Under the pieces are notes generated by a model, which was not told the origin of the DNA, did no database searches, and was given only the letters and a program-made list of their open reading frames with translations. Source: Legionella genomosp. 1 (GTDB lineage: Bacteria; Pseudomonadota; Gammaproteobacteria; Legionellales; Legionellaceae). From it: DNA of 51,979 nt. A program made the position numbers and the translations under genes. Position 1 is the stretch's first letter. Each line of letters begins with the position of its first letter. Where the stretch lies: assembly GCA_945878975.1 (NCBI GenBank), contig CAMCUM010000018.1, positions 1 to 51,979 on the forward strand. Direction: 5' to 3'. Shown piece by piece: positions 9,222 to 17,178 of this stretch.

Positions 9222-9419
9222 TTACTCTTTATCTTCGTAAACAGTTCCTTTTTCAACCACTTGACGACCATCATGCGTATATCCGTCTGGAGTGAGATGA
9301 TGACGCAGATGCGCTTCACCCGTGATACGATTCACAGATATTGTAGGTAATTTCAGCGCGTCATGAGAACGTCGCATATCACGCTTTGAACGTGATTTCT
9401 TATTTTGTTGAACGGCCAT
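9222..9419 (-). CDS. rpmF: 50S ribosomal protein L32
   Basis: L32 is a small basic protein of the large ribosomal subunit. The 65-residue product begins [20 protein letters not shown], the conserved L32 N terminus, and has the later TGEAHLRHH segment. It lies between yceD and plsX, the standard gammaproteobacterial arrangement coupling ribosome and lipid genes. The zinc-ligand cysteines found in some L32 proteins are absent, as in many gammaproteobacteria. Confidence 0.97.
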   Translation of the reverse strand: MAVQQNKKSRSKRDMRRSHDALKLPTISVNRITGEAHLRHHLTPDGYTHDGRQVVEKGTVYEDKE

Positions 9420-9483
9420 TCGTAGTACTCCTAACCAATTTGTTACTGTTGGGCGTGAATTTTACAAGCTTTTTAGACAAGAC

Positions 9484-9867
9484 TCAACAGTTCTCATGTT
9501 TTTCTGGACAAAATAAATGAATATCATCTGTCACAACTGCTAGTAAATCCAAGTCATCTTCCGTTTGCACGATGCAATCGAGTCTACTCATCATTCTATC
9601 CGCCATCGCTTCATCCGGGCATATGGCCAATTCACTGCTATGCTCATAGTCATGTTGAAAATCTTGCGCACAGCGCTGACAATGAATTGTCAGTCGACCG
9701 CTGATCTGCAAATTAAGATGATAATAATGCGACTCTTGCCGCACAACAAGCTTACAATGCAATTCACAGGGACTCTGAACATAATAAGGCAAACGCTCTT
9801 GCACCTGTAAGCTCACCTCCGAAGGATTCGCTTGTTTGGCTAATGTTTTTAAGGATCTTAGTATCAT
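9484..9867 (-). CDS. yceD: YceD family (DUF177) protein, short C terminus
   Basis: YceD proteins accompany rpmF almost universally and have been linked to 23S rRNA metabolism; the molecular role is not settled. The 127-residue product has the family core: a two-cysteine ITIHCQRCAQDF-like stretch (CQRC near residue 84) and an LDLLAVVTDDIHLF segment. It ends right after CPEKHENC, where E. coli YceD continues for about 35 more residues to a conserved basic end. Either the tail is naturally short here or the gene has lost its 3' end. It is the first gene of the minus-strand block and is divergent from mnmA. Confidence 0.85.
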   Translation of the reverse strand: MILRSLKTLAKQANPSEVSLQVQERLPYYVQSPCELHCKLVVRQESHYYHLNLQISGRLTIHCQRCAQDFQHDYEHSSELAICPDEAMADRMMSRLDCIVQTEDDLDLLAVVTDDIHLFCPEKHENC

Positions 9868-9893
9868 AATGTCCGTAGCTCAGGGTAATTTGC

Positions 9894-9923
9894 AGCCCGA
9901 GTAAAGCGCAACGTAACCCGGGA
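9894..9923. repeat. Short GC-rich palindromic repeat
   Basis: GCCCGAGTAAAGCGCAACGT followed by AACCCGGGAT forms an imperfect dyad of the widespread CCCGGGTTACGC...GCGTAACCCGGG type. It lies in the yceD-mnmA divergent gap, just upstream of the mnmA promoter candidate. A related half, GTAGCTCAGGGTAA, precedes it. It is probably a dispersed extragenic repeat; a regulatory role is not shown. Confidence 0.45.
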
Positions 9924-9941
9924 TTTTAAAAAAACTTAAGA

Positions 9942-9970
9942 TTGTACTCGCCCGCAGTATAGCTTAAAAT
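9942..9970 (+). promoter_or_regulatory. Candidate sigma-70 promoter of mnmA
   Basis: TTGTAC (9942-9947) and TAAAAT (9965-9970) are 17 bases apart, ending 18 bases before the mnmA ATG. The spacing is ideal and both boxes match in four to five of six positions. The leader would be about 10 bases long, and only a weak AAGAG lies before the ATG. Confidence 0.45.
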
Positions 9971-9988
9971 ACGCCCTTTTGTTAAGAG

Positions 9989-11083
9989 ATGTCGAACTTG
10001 AGTCAAAAAGTGATAGTAGGAATGTCTGGGGGGGTGGATTCTTCCGTTGCTGCTTATTTGCTGAAAACAGCTGGCTACCAAGTCGAAGGCTTGTTCATGA
10101 AAAATTGGGAACAGGACGACACCAGTACCTATTGCTCTGCAGCCAAAGACTTAGCTGATGCTCAAGCAGTTTGCGATCAACTTGATATTCCTTTGCATAC
10201 CGTGAACTTTTCTGAGCAATATTGGCAGCATGTTTTTACTCATTTCCTCGAAGAATACCAACGCGGCCGTACCCCAAATCCAGACATTCTCTGTAATAAA
10301 GAAATCAAATTCAAAGCTTTTTTTGATTATGCACTCCAACTTGGTGCTGAGTATATTGCCACAGGCCATTATGCCAAAGTCACAACAGCGAGCTCTATTG
10401 GACTCTTATATAAAGCCAAGGATCGCAGCAAGGACCAAACTTATTTCTTACATGCGGTGGCGCCACAAGCTTTCGCCAAAACATTATTTCCAATTGGTGA
10501 TTACCTCAAGACTGAGATCCGGACCATTGCGGCAGAACAAGGGTTTGTCACACAAGCCAAAAAAGATTCCACTGGCATTTGCTTTATCGGAGAAAAACGT
10601 TTCAAATCCTTTTTAAATGAATATATTCTAGCGCAACCAGGTGATATCAAAGATACCTTTGGGAACACCATCGCGCAACATGATGGGCTCATGTTTTATA
10701 CGTTAGGCCAACGCCAAGGTCTCAACATTGGAGGCTTAAAGGACGCACAACAAGAGCCATGGTATGTGGTAGACAAAGACATTCCGCATAACCATTTAAT
10801 CGTTGCACAAGGACAACATCATCCTATGCTGTACGCTCAAGGTCTCCAATGTGGCCCCATTCATTGGTTAATGGCAGAACCTCCGCAGCTCCCCTTTACC
10901 TGTTATGCTAAAATTCGTTATCGACAAACAGAGCAACCCTGTCTCATTTCTCCAGCCCAAGACGGCATACATTGTGTGATGTTCTCCGCCCCCACACGAG
11001 CCATCACGCCTGGGCAATCAGTGGTGTTTTATCAGCAAAACCAATGTCTGGGTGGTGCCGTAATCGAAACAGTGATCCGATAG
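9989..11083 (+). CDS. mnmA: tRNA 2-thiouridine(34) synthase MnmA
   Basis: MnmA adenylates and thiolates U34 of tRNA-Lys/Glu/Gln using sulfur relayed from IscS via the Tus proteins. The 364-residue protein has the PP-loop [15 protein letters not shown] (residues 11-25), the first catalytic cysteine Cys102 in [10 protein letters not shown] and the second, Cys198, in TGICFIGE. The spacing matches the E. coli enzyme. The C-terminal beta-barrel (GLNIGGLKD onwards) is complete. It is divergent from yceD and monocistronic by context. Confidence 0.97.
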   Translation: MSNLSQKVIVGMSGGVDSSVAAYLLKTAGYQVEGLFMKNWEQDDTSTYCSAAKDLADAQAVCDQLDIPLHTVNFSEQYWQHVFTHFLEEYQRGRTPNPDILCNKEIKFKAFFDYALQLGAEYIATGHYAKVTTASSIGLLYKAKDRSKDQTYFLHAVAPQAFAKTLFPIGDYLKTEIRTIAAEQGFVTQAKKDSTGICFIGEKRFKSFLNEYILAQPGDIKDTFGNTIAQHDGLMFYTLGQRQGLNIGGLKDAQQEPWYVVDKDIPHNHLIVAQGQHHPMLYAQGLQCGPIHWLMAEPPQLPFTCYAKIRYRQTEQPCLISPAQDGIHCVMFSAPTRAITPGQSVVFYQQNQCLGGAVIETVIR

Positions 11084-11124
11084 CAAATAAAAATTTGCGT
11101 TTAGTAACTGACGACGCCTCTGGC

Positions 11125-11155
11125 TTGAAAGGACATTACTTTTTAAAGCTATACT
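11125..11155 (+). promoter_or_regulatory. Candidate promoter upstream of the 11227 gene
   Basis: TTGAAA (11125-11130) and TATACT (11150-11155) are 19 bases apart, at the upper edge of usable spacing, about 70 bases before the ATG. The start itself has a GAAGG ribosome site. The gene is separated from mnmA by 143 bases, so its own promoter is expected. Confidence 0.35.
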
Positions 11156-11226
11156 GTATAAAAATATTGCCACAAATGGTTTTACAAAGTACTATCTAGC
11201 CTATTTTTATCCATGAAGGTTGTGTT

Positions 11227-12477
11227 ATGTTAAATCGCTTAGCCGGTGTATTACTGTATCTTATTGCTTACACGCCTATATTACTCCTTCAAACCCTACT
11301 ATTTTTTTTCCTATTTGTAGATCTGCTCATCGCAGGAGAGTATCGCGCTGCGTTGCAAGAATTATTGTATAGCCCCCTCAAAGTATTTAAGATGCTTTAC
11401 TTTGCTATCGCTTTGATCAGCTCCGCAGGCTGGCAAGCAGGCTTGACGGGGGTTTTTTCAACTTCTTTTGCGCAAATAAAAACGTATTTCACTGATTTTT
11501 ACCAAATAGAATCCAAGTATTTTTTTGCAATATTTTTTAAACATTATTTGAACATGTATCCAGGTAAGTACATAGGTGCTTTGGCAAGCAAACTCAGTTT
11601 GTTATATTTTCCAGCAGCTCATTTTGATTTTTACAAACATTATGGCAATTCCCCGCATAATCCGGTTGAAAGCATGACATCCAATCAGCTATATGACATC
11701 GTTGATACAGACTTCGGCCAAAAAACCCAAACTCGCTTGCGCACCATTCAAGGTGAAATAGAAAGCTTTCTAAACGCTCATCAACCTGCACCGAACGCTG
11801 AAGATAAAACCTTTCTTTACGCACTCAATTGTCTACAATATATGCAAAAAAACCCCTTCTTAGGTATGCATGATCTCCAAGTTAAGCCTGAACACCATTT
11901 GCTTAAAACACCTATGAATGTCCTGTGTTTGGTATGGCAAGTCATTGATGACCATACCGTCTCAACTCAAGAAAAAGAACGCTATCAAGCGCTGGTTGCT
12001 ATTTATTTAGGTAATCTACAACGCAGTCAAAGTGCTAGTTACAGCGCACTAGATAATCCTGAATGTGGCACAGGTTTGATCTCCAGTTTATTAACGATTT
12101 TGAAAGCCTTAGACCCACACCGATTTCGTATTCAGGACTCCCAAACAAATAGCTGGGAAAAAATGAAAAGCCTATTACAAGAAAAAATGAACCAAGGTTA
12201 TTATGTCCAAAGAAACGCTGAGGCAGCAGCAAAACAGTATATGAATACCCCTGACCAACCAACCCAAAGCGCTCAGGACAAGCGATTGAAAATGGAAAAA
12301 GAGTGTAAAGAATCCTGTCGCACCTCACTGAAATACTATGCGCTATTTTTAAATAACACGCCACAAGGTAGAGCGACCACTGGATTGGGCCAAATTGATG
12401 AAGCTGGCGTCATCTCCACTGCAGAGCATGTGTTAGAAGAATGGCATTGTCCTGAAACTGAGGGGTTTGCTCTTTAG
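11227..12477 (+). CDS. Unknown protein with N-terminal membrane segments, possible effector
   Basis: I do not recognise this 416-residue protein. The first 35 residues are one long hydrophobic stretch (LLYLIAYTPILLLQTLLFFF), and another hydrophobic patch lies near residues 55-75, so it is probably membrane-associated at its N terminus. The rest is soluble and helix-rich, with a CGTGLISSLLTIL segment near 280 and a cysteine/lysine-rich stretch near 355-370. The last 20 residues are acidic (EEWHCPETEGFAL), a tail type that in Legionella resembles the glutamate-rich Dot/Icm signal; that link is only an inference. It converges on the next unknown gene with a two-base gap. Confidence 0.7.
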   Translation: MLNRLAGVLLYLIAYTPILLLQTLLFFFLFVDLLIAGEYRAALQELLYSPLKVFKMLYFAIALISSAGWQAGLTGVFSTSFAQIKTYFTDFYQIESKYFFAIFFKHYLNMYPGKYIGALASKLSLLYFPAAHFDFYKHYGNSPHNPVESMTSNQLYDIVDTDFGQKTQTRLRTIQGEIESFLNAHQPAPNAEDKTFLYALNCLQYMQKNPFLGMHDLQVKPEHHLLKTPMNVLCLVWQVIDDHTVSTQEKERYQALVAIYLGNLQRSQSASYSALDNPECGTGLISSLLTILKALDPHRFRIQDSQTNSWEKMKSLLQEKMNQGYYVQRNAEAAAKQYMNTPDQPTQSAQDKRLKMEKECKESCRTSLKYYALFLNNTPQGRATTGLGQIDEAGVISTAEHVLEEWHCPETEGFAL

Positions 12478-12479
12478 CG

Positions 12480-13298
12480 TTACTTGTGAAAGCGGGGATG
12501 CTTATAGCAAATGATGTCTTTGGGTTGCTCATTCATTTGCTCTGTATGACCTGAAGTACACCGCGAAAAAAAACTAAATAATGCTGAAAATTTCAATATT
12601 GCTTTCCAAAAAGCAGCGGCACCATTTTTTTTATTGTCGTCAGGCTGTTGAGCAAAAATAGATACTAATTTATCACTAGGACAATCGATGATAAGATCTT
12701 TGAGTATGATATTTTTTGGAGTAAACGAGCAAATGGTCCGTGATTCCGCGTAAGGTTCCTGTGGTGCAGAGCACCGATGCTTCTTAGCCGCACCCTTTGC
12801 ACGCACCTCCACCCATTCTCGGTACTTATTATGCTCAGTAATTTGCACACCTTCCAATGTACTATCAAAGTGCACAGTCATTTCAGGTTCAGAAAATTTC
12901 AAATTCGGAAAATGTTGCTGTGCGTATTCACCCAGATAATAATACGTTGCATGTTGAATACCATGCGCGAATTGTAAACTAGCATGCTCTGCCGCAATCC
13001 TAGCCTCGTTGAGTGATAAATTTTGAAAAAGATGTGTTCTGAAAAATCGCCTTAATTCTGCTCTACCTGAGAATCTAAGCTGTTCACATTCCCCATTCTC
13101 AAGCATCTGGGCACGTATATCAGACAATTTTATCCCATTGATATAATAAATACAGTCCTTATTGAGTTGTCCGTTCGCATCTACGATTTGTCGGTTCCAA
13201 TCTGTTACAGCAATCTTACCTGCATTCGACTTTAGGATGGTATCTCTACCATCGTAGGCAAAAAAACGTTGATTTCGATAGTTTCGTAAACCAGGCAT
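12480..13298 (-). CDS. Unknown basic protein
   Basis: This 272-residue protein has no motif I can name. It begins MPGLRNYRNQRFFAYDGRD and holds a hydrophilic N-terminal half with an RFSGRAELRRFFRTHLFQ basic segment. A mixed middle follows with two cysteines (HRCSAP, TICSF), then a short hydrophobic patch AFWKAILKFSALFSFFSRC near residues 228-246, and a basic tail rich in His and Lys. No signal peptide is seen. It is convergent with the 11227 gene. A 13-bp perfect palindrome lies about 30 bases upstream. It may be an accessory or host-interaction gene, but this is unproven. Confidence 0.65.
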   Translation of the reverse strand: MPGLRNYRNQRFFAYDGRDTILKSNAGKIAVTDWNRQIVDANGQLNKDCIYYINGIKLSDIRAQMLENGECEQLRFSGRAELRRFFRTHLFQNLSLNEARIAAEHASLQFAHGIQHATYYYLGEYAQQHFPNLKFSEPEMTVHFDSTLEGVQITEHNKYREWVEVRAKGAAKKHRCSAPQEPYAESRTICSFTPKNIILKDLIIDCPSDKLVSIFAQQPDDNKKNGAAAFWKAILKFSALFSFFSRCTSGHTEQMNEQPKDIICYKHPRFHK

Positions 13299-13327
13299 GT
13301 TGATCCTCGGCTGATTGTCCTATATTA

Positions 13328-13340
13328 ATACTATTAGTAT
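13328..13340. promoter_or_regulatory. Perfect 13-bp palindrome at the promoter of the 12480 gene
   Basis: ATACTATTAGTAT is a perfect dyad (six-base arms, one-base centre). On the minus strand it overlaps TATACT/TAGTAT sequences that could serve as the -10 box, with TTGAGG 17 bases upstream of TAGTAT. Position and symmetry suit an operator, but a single A+T-rich site of this size can arise by chance. Confidence 0.25.
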
Positions 13341-13430
13341 AGTGCATAAACCTCAAATTTTCGTTAACCTAAACGTTCATGTAAAATTGTGGTATCATCA
13401 CTGCTTCTTCATATCGTTTAGGAACCATAT

Positions 13431-13847
13431 ATGGCAGATAGCTCCGGTGTACAGCATCACACACCCACTACGCGGCAATCATTAGGCCCGACTGTACAAG
13501 TCACCCTAGACGCTGCCAATAAAGTAGCTGAATTAGCGGCTGAAGAGAACAATCCCAATTTGCATTTGCGCGTTTATATCACCGGTGGTGGCTGCTCTGG
13601 TTATCAATATGGCTTTACCTTTGATGAAAAAATTCAAGAAGATGATACCGTCATTGAACATGCAACATCGCAACCCAATACCACCATCAAATTGTTAGTA
13701 GATTGCATCAGCATCCAATTGCTCAATGGTGCTGAAATTGATTATACCAGTGGCATTCAAGAACAATTCGTCATTCGTAACCCCAATGCAAAAACAACTT
13801 GTGGCTGCGGATCGTCGTTTTCGGTAGGGGAAGAAGATGATTTCTAA
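13431..13847 (+). CDS. erpA: Iron-sulfur cluster insertion protein ErpA
   Basis: ErpA is an A-type carrier that delivers Fe-S clusters to apoproteins. The three cluster cysteines are present: one in [11 protein letters not shown] near residue 56 and two in CGCGSSF near the C terminus. The 138-residue length includes an N-terminal extension of about 20 residues ([13 protein letters not shown]) before the conserved VTLDAANKV start. An AGGA ribosome site precedes the ATG. It is flanked by an unknown gene and a convergent L,D-transpeptidase gene and appears to be transcribed alone. Confidence 0.95.
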   Translation: MADSSGVQHHTPTTRQSLGPTVQVTLDAANKVAELAAEENNPNLHLRVYITGGGCSGYQYGFTFDEKIQEDDTVIEHATSQPNTTIKLLVDCISIQLLNGAEIDYTSGIQEQFVIRNPNAKTTCGCGSSFSVGEEDDF

Positions 13848-13892
13848 AAAAATCGGTAACAAACACTACGGATAAGCCTAACATCATACCAT

Positions 13893-14405
13893 TCAATAAG
13901 GCTTCATAATAACCGGCGTGCCCACTTCCATAAAATTATAATACAACCATTTTGCATCTGCTGGAGAAACACGGATGCATCCATGACTCGCATTATAGTT
14001 AGGCACTTCATAAGAGCCATGCACAGCATAATATTTAGAAAAAAACATACAGTATGGCATAGGAGAACCGCCTCTCCCAACGGGATAACGGCTAGAACGA
14101 CACCCAGCGCCCCCTTTTGAAATCACATAATGCGTCCCAACAGGTGTTCTACAAGCGCGTTTAATATCTGGACAATAACCACGACCAGAAGAACCACGAC
14201 CTGACTTTATCACTTTACCATTACTATCTACTGCGGTCCAACGTAGTGTTCTTGGATCAAACACAAATTTTCCTGCCGCAGCAAGCTGCTGGTAGCCATA
14301 TTCAAAAACATCCGTTTGTGCAGAGAGTGTGCTCCATAACAATAAGGCAGACACTAATGACATTGCAAGAACAATTGGTTTGTGACGCCATTGTTTCTTT
14401 TTCAT
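13893..14405 (-). CDS. Secreted L,D-transpeptidase (YkuD domain)
   Basis: The 170-residue protein has an N-terminal signal sequence (basic MKKKQWRHK, hydrophobic core, probable cleavage after TLSA) and a YkuD catalytic domain. The domain contains the motif SHGCIRVSPADA, whose Cys is the nucleophile, and a preceding HGSYEVPNY with the catalytic His. Such enzymes form 3-3 peptidoglycan cross-links or attach lipoproteins to murein in the periplasm. Four extra cysteines (CPD, RAC, AGC, PYC) suggest disulfides. No LysM or other murein-binding domain is present, so the substrate cannot be refined. Confidence 0.9.
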   Translation of the reverse strand: MKKKQWRHKPIVLAMSLVSALLLWSTLSAQTDVFEYGYQQLAAAGKFVFDPRTLRWTAVDSNGKVIKSGRGSSGRGYCPDIKRACRTPVGTHYVISKGGAGCRSSRYPVGRGGSPMPYCMFFSKYYAVHGSYEVPNYNASHGCIRVSPADAKWLYYNFMEVGTPVIMKPY

Positions 14406-14479
14406 AAAGGTTCCTTACATTCATCTCCTTTCTTTTAAGTATAGTCCATATTTTCCCTGTTTATAGGTAATAGGTTTTA

Positions 14480-14594
14480 TTACCAAGCGGGAACATTCTA
14501 GAGATAAACCCCCTAAAAAACACACTTTGTTACCGAAAGGGAACATTTAGTTGATTTTTTGAGAAAAATGACATAAAATTACCGTACGGGAACA
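14480..14594. promoter_or_regulatory. Three operator-like direct repeats upstream of hipBA
   Basis: TTACCAAGCGGGAACA (14480-14495), TTACCGAAAGGGAACA (14530-14545) and TTACCGTACGGGAACA (14579-14594) are the same 16-base site in three copies, 50 and 49 bases apart, or nearly five helical turns. Each is an imperfect dyad, TTACC-N4-GGGAA, resembling the CC...GG layout of HipB operators. The second and third copies bracket the promoter at 14551-14579. This strongly suggests autoregulation by the antitoxin next door. Confidence 0.75.
14551..14579 (+). promoter_or_regulatory. Promoter of the hipBA module
   Basis: TTGATT (14551-14556) and TAAAAT (14574-14579) are 17 bases apart and end 28 bases before the antitoxin ATG. 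An operator repeat lies directly upstream of the -35 box, and another begins on the last base of the -10 box. A bound antitoxin would therefore block polymerase. Confidence 0.55.
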
Positions 14595-14607
14595 ATAAAG
14601 AGCGGTG

Positions 14608-14835
14608 ATGATTCAATCAACACAAGATATTGGGCAAATCATTCGTAAAGTTCGCAAACAACTTGCCCTCACGCAAAGTGATTTGGCTTTAACAGCCGGC
14701 ACCGGTTTGCGTTTTATTATTGAATTAGAAAAAGGCAAAGCAACCTGCCAGATTGGGAAAGTCTTGCAGGTATTACAGGTGCTAGGGATTCAATGTCATC
14801 TCACTTATTTGGAGCACATGTCAGATGAACAATAG
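14608..14835 (+). CDS. hipB: HipB-type antitoxin, XRE-family HTH
   Basis: This small DNA-binding protein (75 residues from the ATG; a GTG lies one codon earlier) has an XRE helix-turn-helix: IGQIIRKVRKQLALTQSDLA, then TGLRFIIELEKGKA as recognition region. An AAGAG ribosome site is five to six bases from the ATG. It overlaps the following kinase gene by 11 bp, the normal antitoxin-toxin layout. It should neutralise the toxin and repress the module through the three upstream repeats. Family name rests on the HTH type and the partner gene. Confidence 0.88.
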   Translation: MIQSTQDIGQIIRKVRKQLALTQSDLALTAGTGLRFIIELEKGKATCQIGKVLQVLQVLGIQCHLTYLEHMSDEQ

Positions 14836-16033
14836 TTTGGATGTTTACCTCCATCAAATCTTAGCCGGTCAATTAAGCATAGATGTCCAGGGAGACATGG
14901 TATTTACCTATCATCCAAGCTATCTCTTGCATAAAAAAAACCAAGCCTTATCTCAATCCCTACCCTTGCAAGAAGCGCCCTATCTGACTAAGCAGTGCCG
15001 TCCTTTTTTTGGGGGTATTTTACCTGAGGCACACATGCGCATGGCCATTGCCAGACAACTGGGCATCAGCGAAAAAAATGATTTTGCTTTACTGTCCGCC
15101 ATTGGCGGAGAATGCGCTGGGGCCATCAGTTTACTCCCCTCAAACGCTACGCCACAGGATTTACAACCCAACTATCGAGTACTCGATGAGCAAGCGGTTT
15201 CTGATATTTTACAAACGATGCACCAGAGGCCTATGATAGCCGGAGAAGATGGCATTCGTTTGTCTTTGGCAGGCGCGCAAGACAAATTACCCATTGCTGT
15301 CCGTGACGGACAAATTGCCATACCGATTAACGGTGCACCGAGTACTCATATTCTAAAACCGATTAACCAAACATTCCCATCTTTAATTGAAAATGAATGC
15401 TTTTGTTTGCAATTAGCAGATAAAGTGGGACTGAATACTGCTAAAGCCAGCATGCACAAGGCAGAAGGTCATCCTTATTTACTAGTAGAACGTTATGATC
15501 GCATCGTTATCCAAGGTGACATTCAACGTTACCATCAAGAAGACTTTTGCCAAGCCTTAGCCATCATCCCAGAAATGAAATACCAACGCGAAGGTGGACC
15601 AGGACTTTTGGACTGTTTCCAGTTGCTACGCAAGGTCTCCAGTTTACCTGCTATCGATCTGAAAATGTTATTACAAGGTGTTTTGTTCAATGTAATCATA
15701 GGGAACAATGATGCTCATGGGAAAAACTTTTCTTTGCTATACCATGCTCACCAAACCCGCTTGGCCCCATTTTACGACATGATTTCTACCATACAATATC
15801 CCAGCCTCGCAGCAAAAATGGCGATGAAAATAGGCAGTAAATATGATTTTGATGGTTTGTTCCCTCGCCACATACTACAAATGGCTGAAGAAGCACATTT
15901 ATCTCGTTCATTGGTGCATAAAGAAATGCTGTCTATGGTGGCTAAGGTTCAAGATAATTTAGATACAACCAGCCCCTATAGCGCTACCATCCAACAACGA
16001 GCAAATAAAATATCGCAAAGATTTAAAATGTAG
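14825..16033 (+). CDS. hipA: HipA-type serine/threonine kinase toxin
   Basis: HipA toxins phosphorylate targets such as glutamyl-tRNA synthetase and cause growth arrest and persistence. The 402-residue protein has the N-subdomain (PFFGGILPE, then GGECAGAISLLP), the SLAGAQDKLPIAV loop that carries the regulatory Ser/ATP-binding region in the family, THILKP, VERYDR, the catalytic loop NNDAHGKN (Asp296), and the metal-binding Asp318 in PFYDMIS. All residues needed for kinase activity appear present. It overlaps hipB by 11 bp. The protein N terminus is fused as in E. coli HipA; there is no separate HipS subunit. Confidence 0.93.
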   Translation: MNNSLDVYLHQILAGQLSIDVQGDMVFTYHPSYLLHKKNQALSQSLPLQEAPYLTKQCRPFFGGILPEAHMRMAIARQLGISEKNDFALLSAIGGECAGAISLLPSNATPQDLQPNYRVLDEQAVSDILQTMHQRPMIAGEDGIRLSLAGAQDKLPIAVRDGQIAIPINGAPSTHILKPINQTFPSLIENECFCLQLADKVGLNTAKASMHKAEGHPYLLVERYDRIVIQGDIQRYHQEDFCQALAIIPEMKYQREGGPGLLDCFQLLRKVSSLPAIDLKMLLQGVLFNVIIGNNDAHGKNFSLLYHAHQTRLAPFYDMISTIQYPSLAAKMAMKIGSKYDFDGLFPRHILQMAEEAHLSRSLVHKEMLSMVAKVQDNLDTTSPYSATIQQRANKISQRFKM

Positions 16034-16047
16034 GTTGGGCCAAAGCC

Positions 16048-16237
16048 AATAAGGATCGCGGCCGAAATAACTTCCTATTCTTACGCGAAGCTGAATATTG
16101 GATTGACCCGATTGGATCTTTCAAAAAGGCGAGGTGTACTTGCGGCACATTGCGCTTTTTTGAAAGATCCGATCGGGTCAAGACGATGTTCAGATTTGAT
16201 GCAAGAATAGACAGTTATTTCAACCGCGATCCTAATC
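16048..16237. repeat. Imperfect palindromic element of about 190 bp
   Basis: The left arm (about 16048-16135) pairs with the right arm (about 16155-16237). AAGGATCGCGG matches CCGCGATCCT, GAAATAAC matches GTTATTTC, CTATTCTT matches AAGAATAG, and GACCCGATTGGATCTTTCA pairs imperfectly with TGAAAGATCCGATCGGGTC. The unpaired centre is about 20 bases. An open frame across it on the minus strand is a by-product of the symmetry. It lies in the 465-base gap between hipA and dnaQ. The rest of the gap holds a small hairpin (TACCGTT...AACGGTA, 16255-16274), the 86-bp repeat at 16390, and otherwise nothing I can identify. Confidence 0.65.
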
Positions 16238-16389
16238 ATCCGACTAAGAGACATTACCGTTTTTGCGAACGGTAGGCAAAGCAATCCAGTGCCCTTACTC
16301 AACATTGGATCAGACCAAAGCCGCTAGATCAACTATGTCTCAGCGATTTTTTCTCGACTGAGCCGTTTTTATAATTTGGTATAAAAATC

Positions 16390-16475
16390 CGTCATTGCGA
16401 GCGTCAGCGAAGCAACCCAGATCGATGCCTCGTTGAATAGCTGTACTGGGTTGCTTCACTACGTTCGCAATGACG
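16390..16475. repeat. 86-bp palindromic repeat, copy 1
   Basis: The element begins CGTCATTGCGAGCG and ends CGTTCGCAATGACG, with an inner pair AGCAACCCAG...CTGGGTTGCT. It matches the reverse complement of 25279-25364 at about 76 of 86 positions. The CGTCATTGCGAGCG family is a common dispersed extragenic repeat in several bacterial groups. It sits just downstream of the dnaQ stop. Confidence 0.8.
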
Positions 16476-16498
16476 GGCTTTTGGAGAGGACGCTAGCT

Positions 16499-17173
16499 TT
16501 ACTTCTCTTTGACCAATTTCTGCATAAACGCTTGATGACGTTGCAATTCCTCCGCATTAGCATACCTAATTGATGTATTGGAAGATAAGTCGGATTTCGG
16601 TGCCTGTGCAGTAGACTGCTCAGTCGCACTTAGCTCTACTTCGCCGAATAAATCCGTTTGACCACCCGTCATAGCTAAATAAAGTTGCGCTAGAATTTGA
16701 GCATCTAATAATGCGCCATGCAGCTGCCGGTGGGTATTATCAATATCATAGCGTTTACAGAGGGCATCTAAATTATTGCGCTGACCCGCATGCTTCTTTC
16801 TGGCCAATGCTAACGTATCCACAATCGAGCATTTCTGCTCTACTGTTTCAAGATGCTTTGCGCGCTTTAATTCCGCATTTAAAAATCCCAAATCAAATGC
16901 TGCGTTATGAATAATTAATTCTGCTTTATCAATAAAACTTAGAAAATCTTGGTAAATCGTATGGAATTCCGGTTTATCACGCAGAAAATGATCACTGATG
17001 CCATGCACTCTAAAAGCGCCCTCATCTACTAAGCGCTTTGGATTCAAATAAACATGATACGTCTGCCCGGTTAAGCGTCGGTTGACTAATTCTACACATC
17101 CAATTTCTATGATGCGATGCCCCACATCATGACCTATCCCTGTCGTTTCCGTATCCAATGCTACCTGTCTCAT
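16499..17173 (-). CDS. dnaQ: DNA polymerase III epsilon subunit (3'-5' exonuclease)
   Basis: DnaQ is the proofreading exonuclease of the replicase. Its DEDDh motifs are in order: ALDTETTG (Exo I) at the N terminus, HNAAFDLGF (Exo II) near residue 90, and HGALLDAQIL (Exo III) near 150. I start at the ATG at 17173 (MRQVALDTETTG), which gives 224 residues and the usual N terminus. An ATG 33 bases upstream lies inside a palindromic element and would add an unrelated MGILLIWRSRR. The region after residue 175 is variable, with the clamp-binding-like QTDLF near residue 170. The palindrome directly upstream may have displaced or replaced the native leader. Confidence 0.95.
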   Translation of the reverse strand: MRQVALDTETTGIGHDVGHRIIEIGCVELVNRRLTGQTYHVYLNPKRLVDEGAFRVHGISDHFLRDKPEFHTIYQDFLSFIDKAELIIHNAAFDLGFLNAELKRAKHLETVEQKCSIVDTLALARKKHAGQRNNLDALCKRYDIDNTHRQLHGALLDAQILAQLYLAMTGGQTDLFGEVELSATEQSTAQAPKSDLSSNTSIRYANAEELQRHQAFMQKLVKEK

Positions 17174-17178
17174 CCTTC

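Noticed and set aside
169-9867. Plus-strand open frames opposite the fab and anmK genes
   Set aside because: They are shadows of strongly supported minus-strand genes with no ribosome sites or recognisable protein features.
16081-16305. Open frame of 74 codons on the minus strand between hipA and dnaQ
   Set aside because: It lies across the 190-bp palindrome, has no family features, and its sequence is explained by the symmetry of the repeat.
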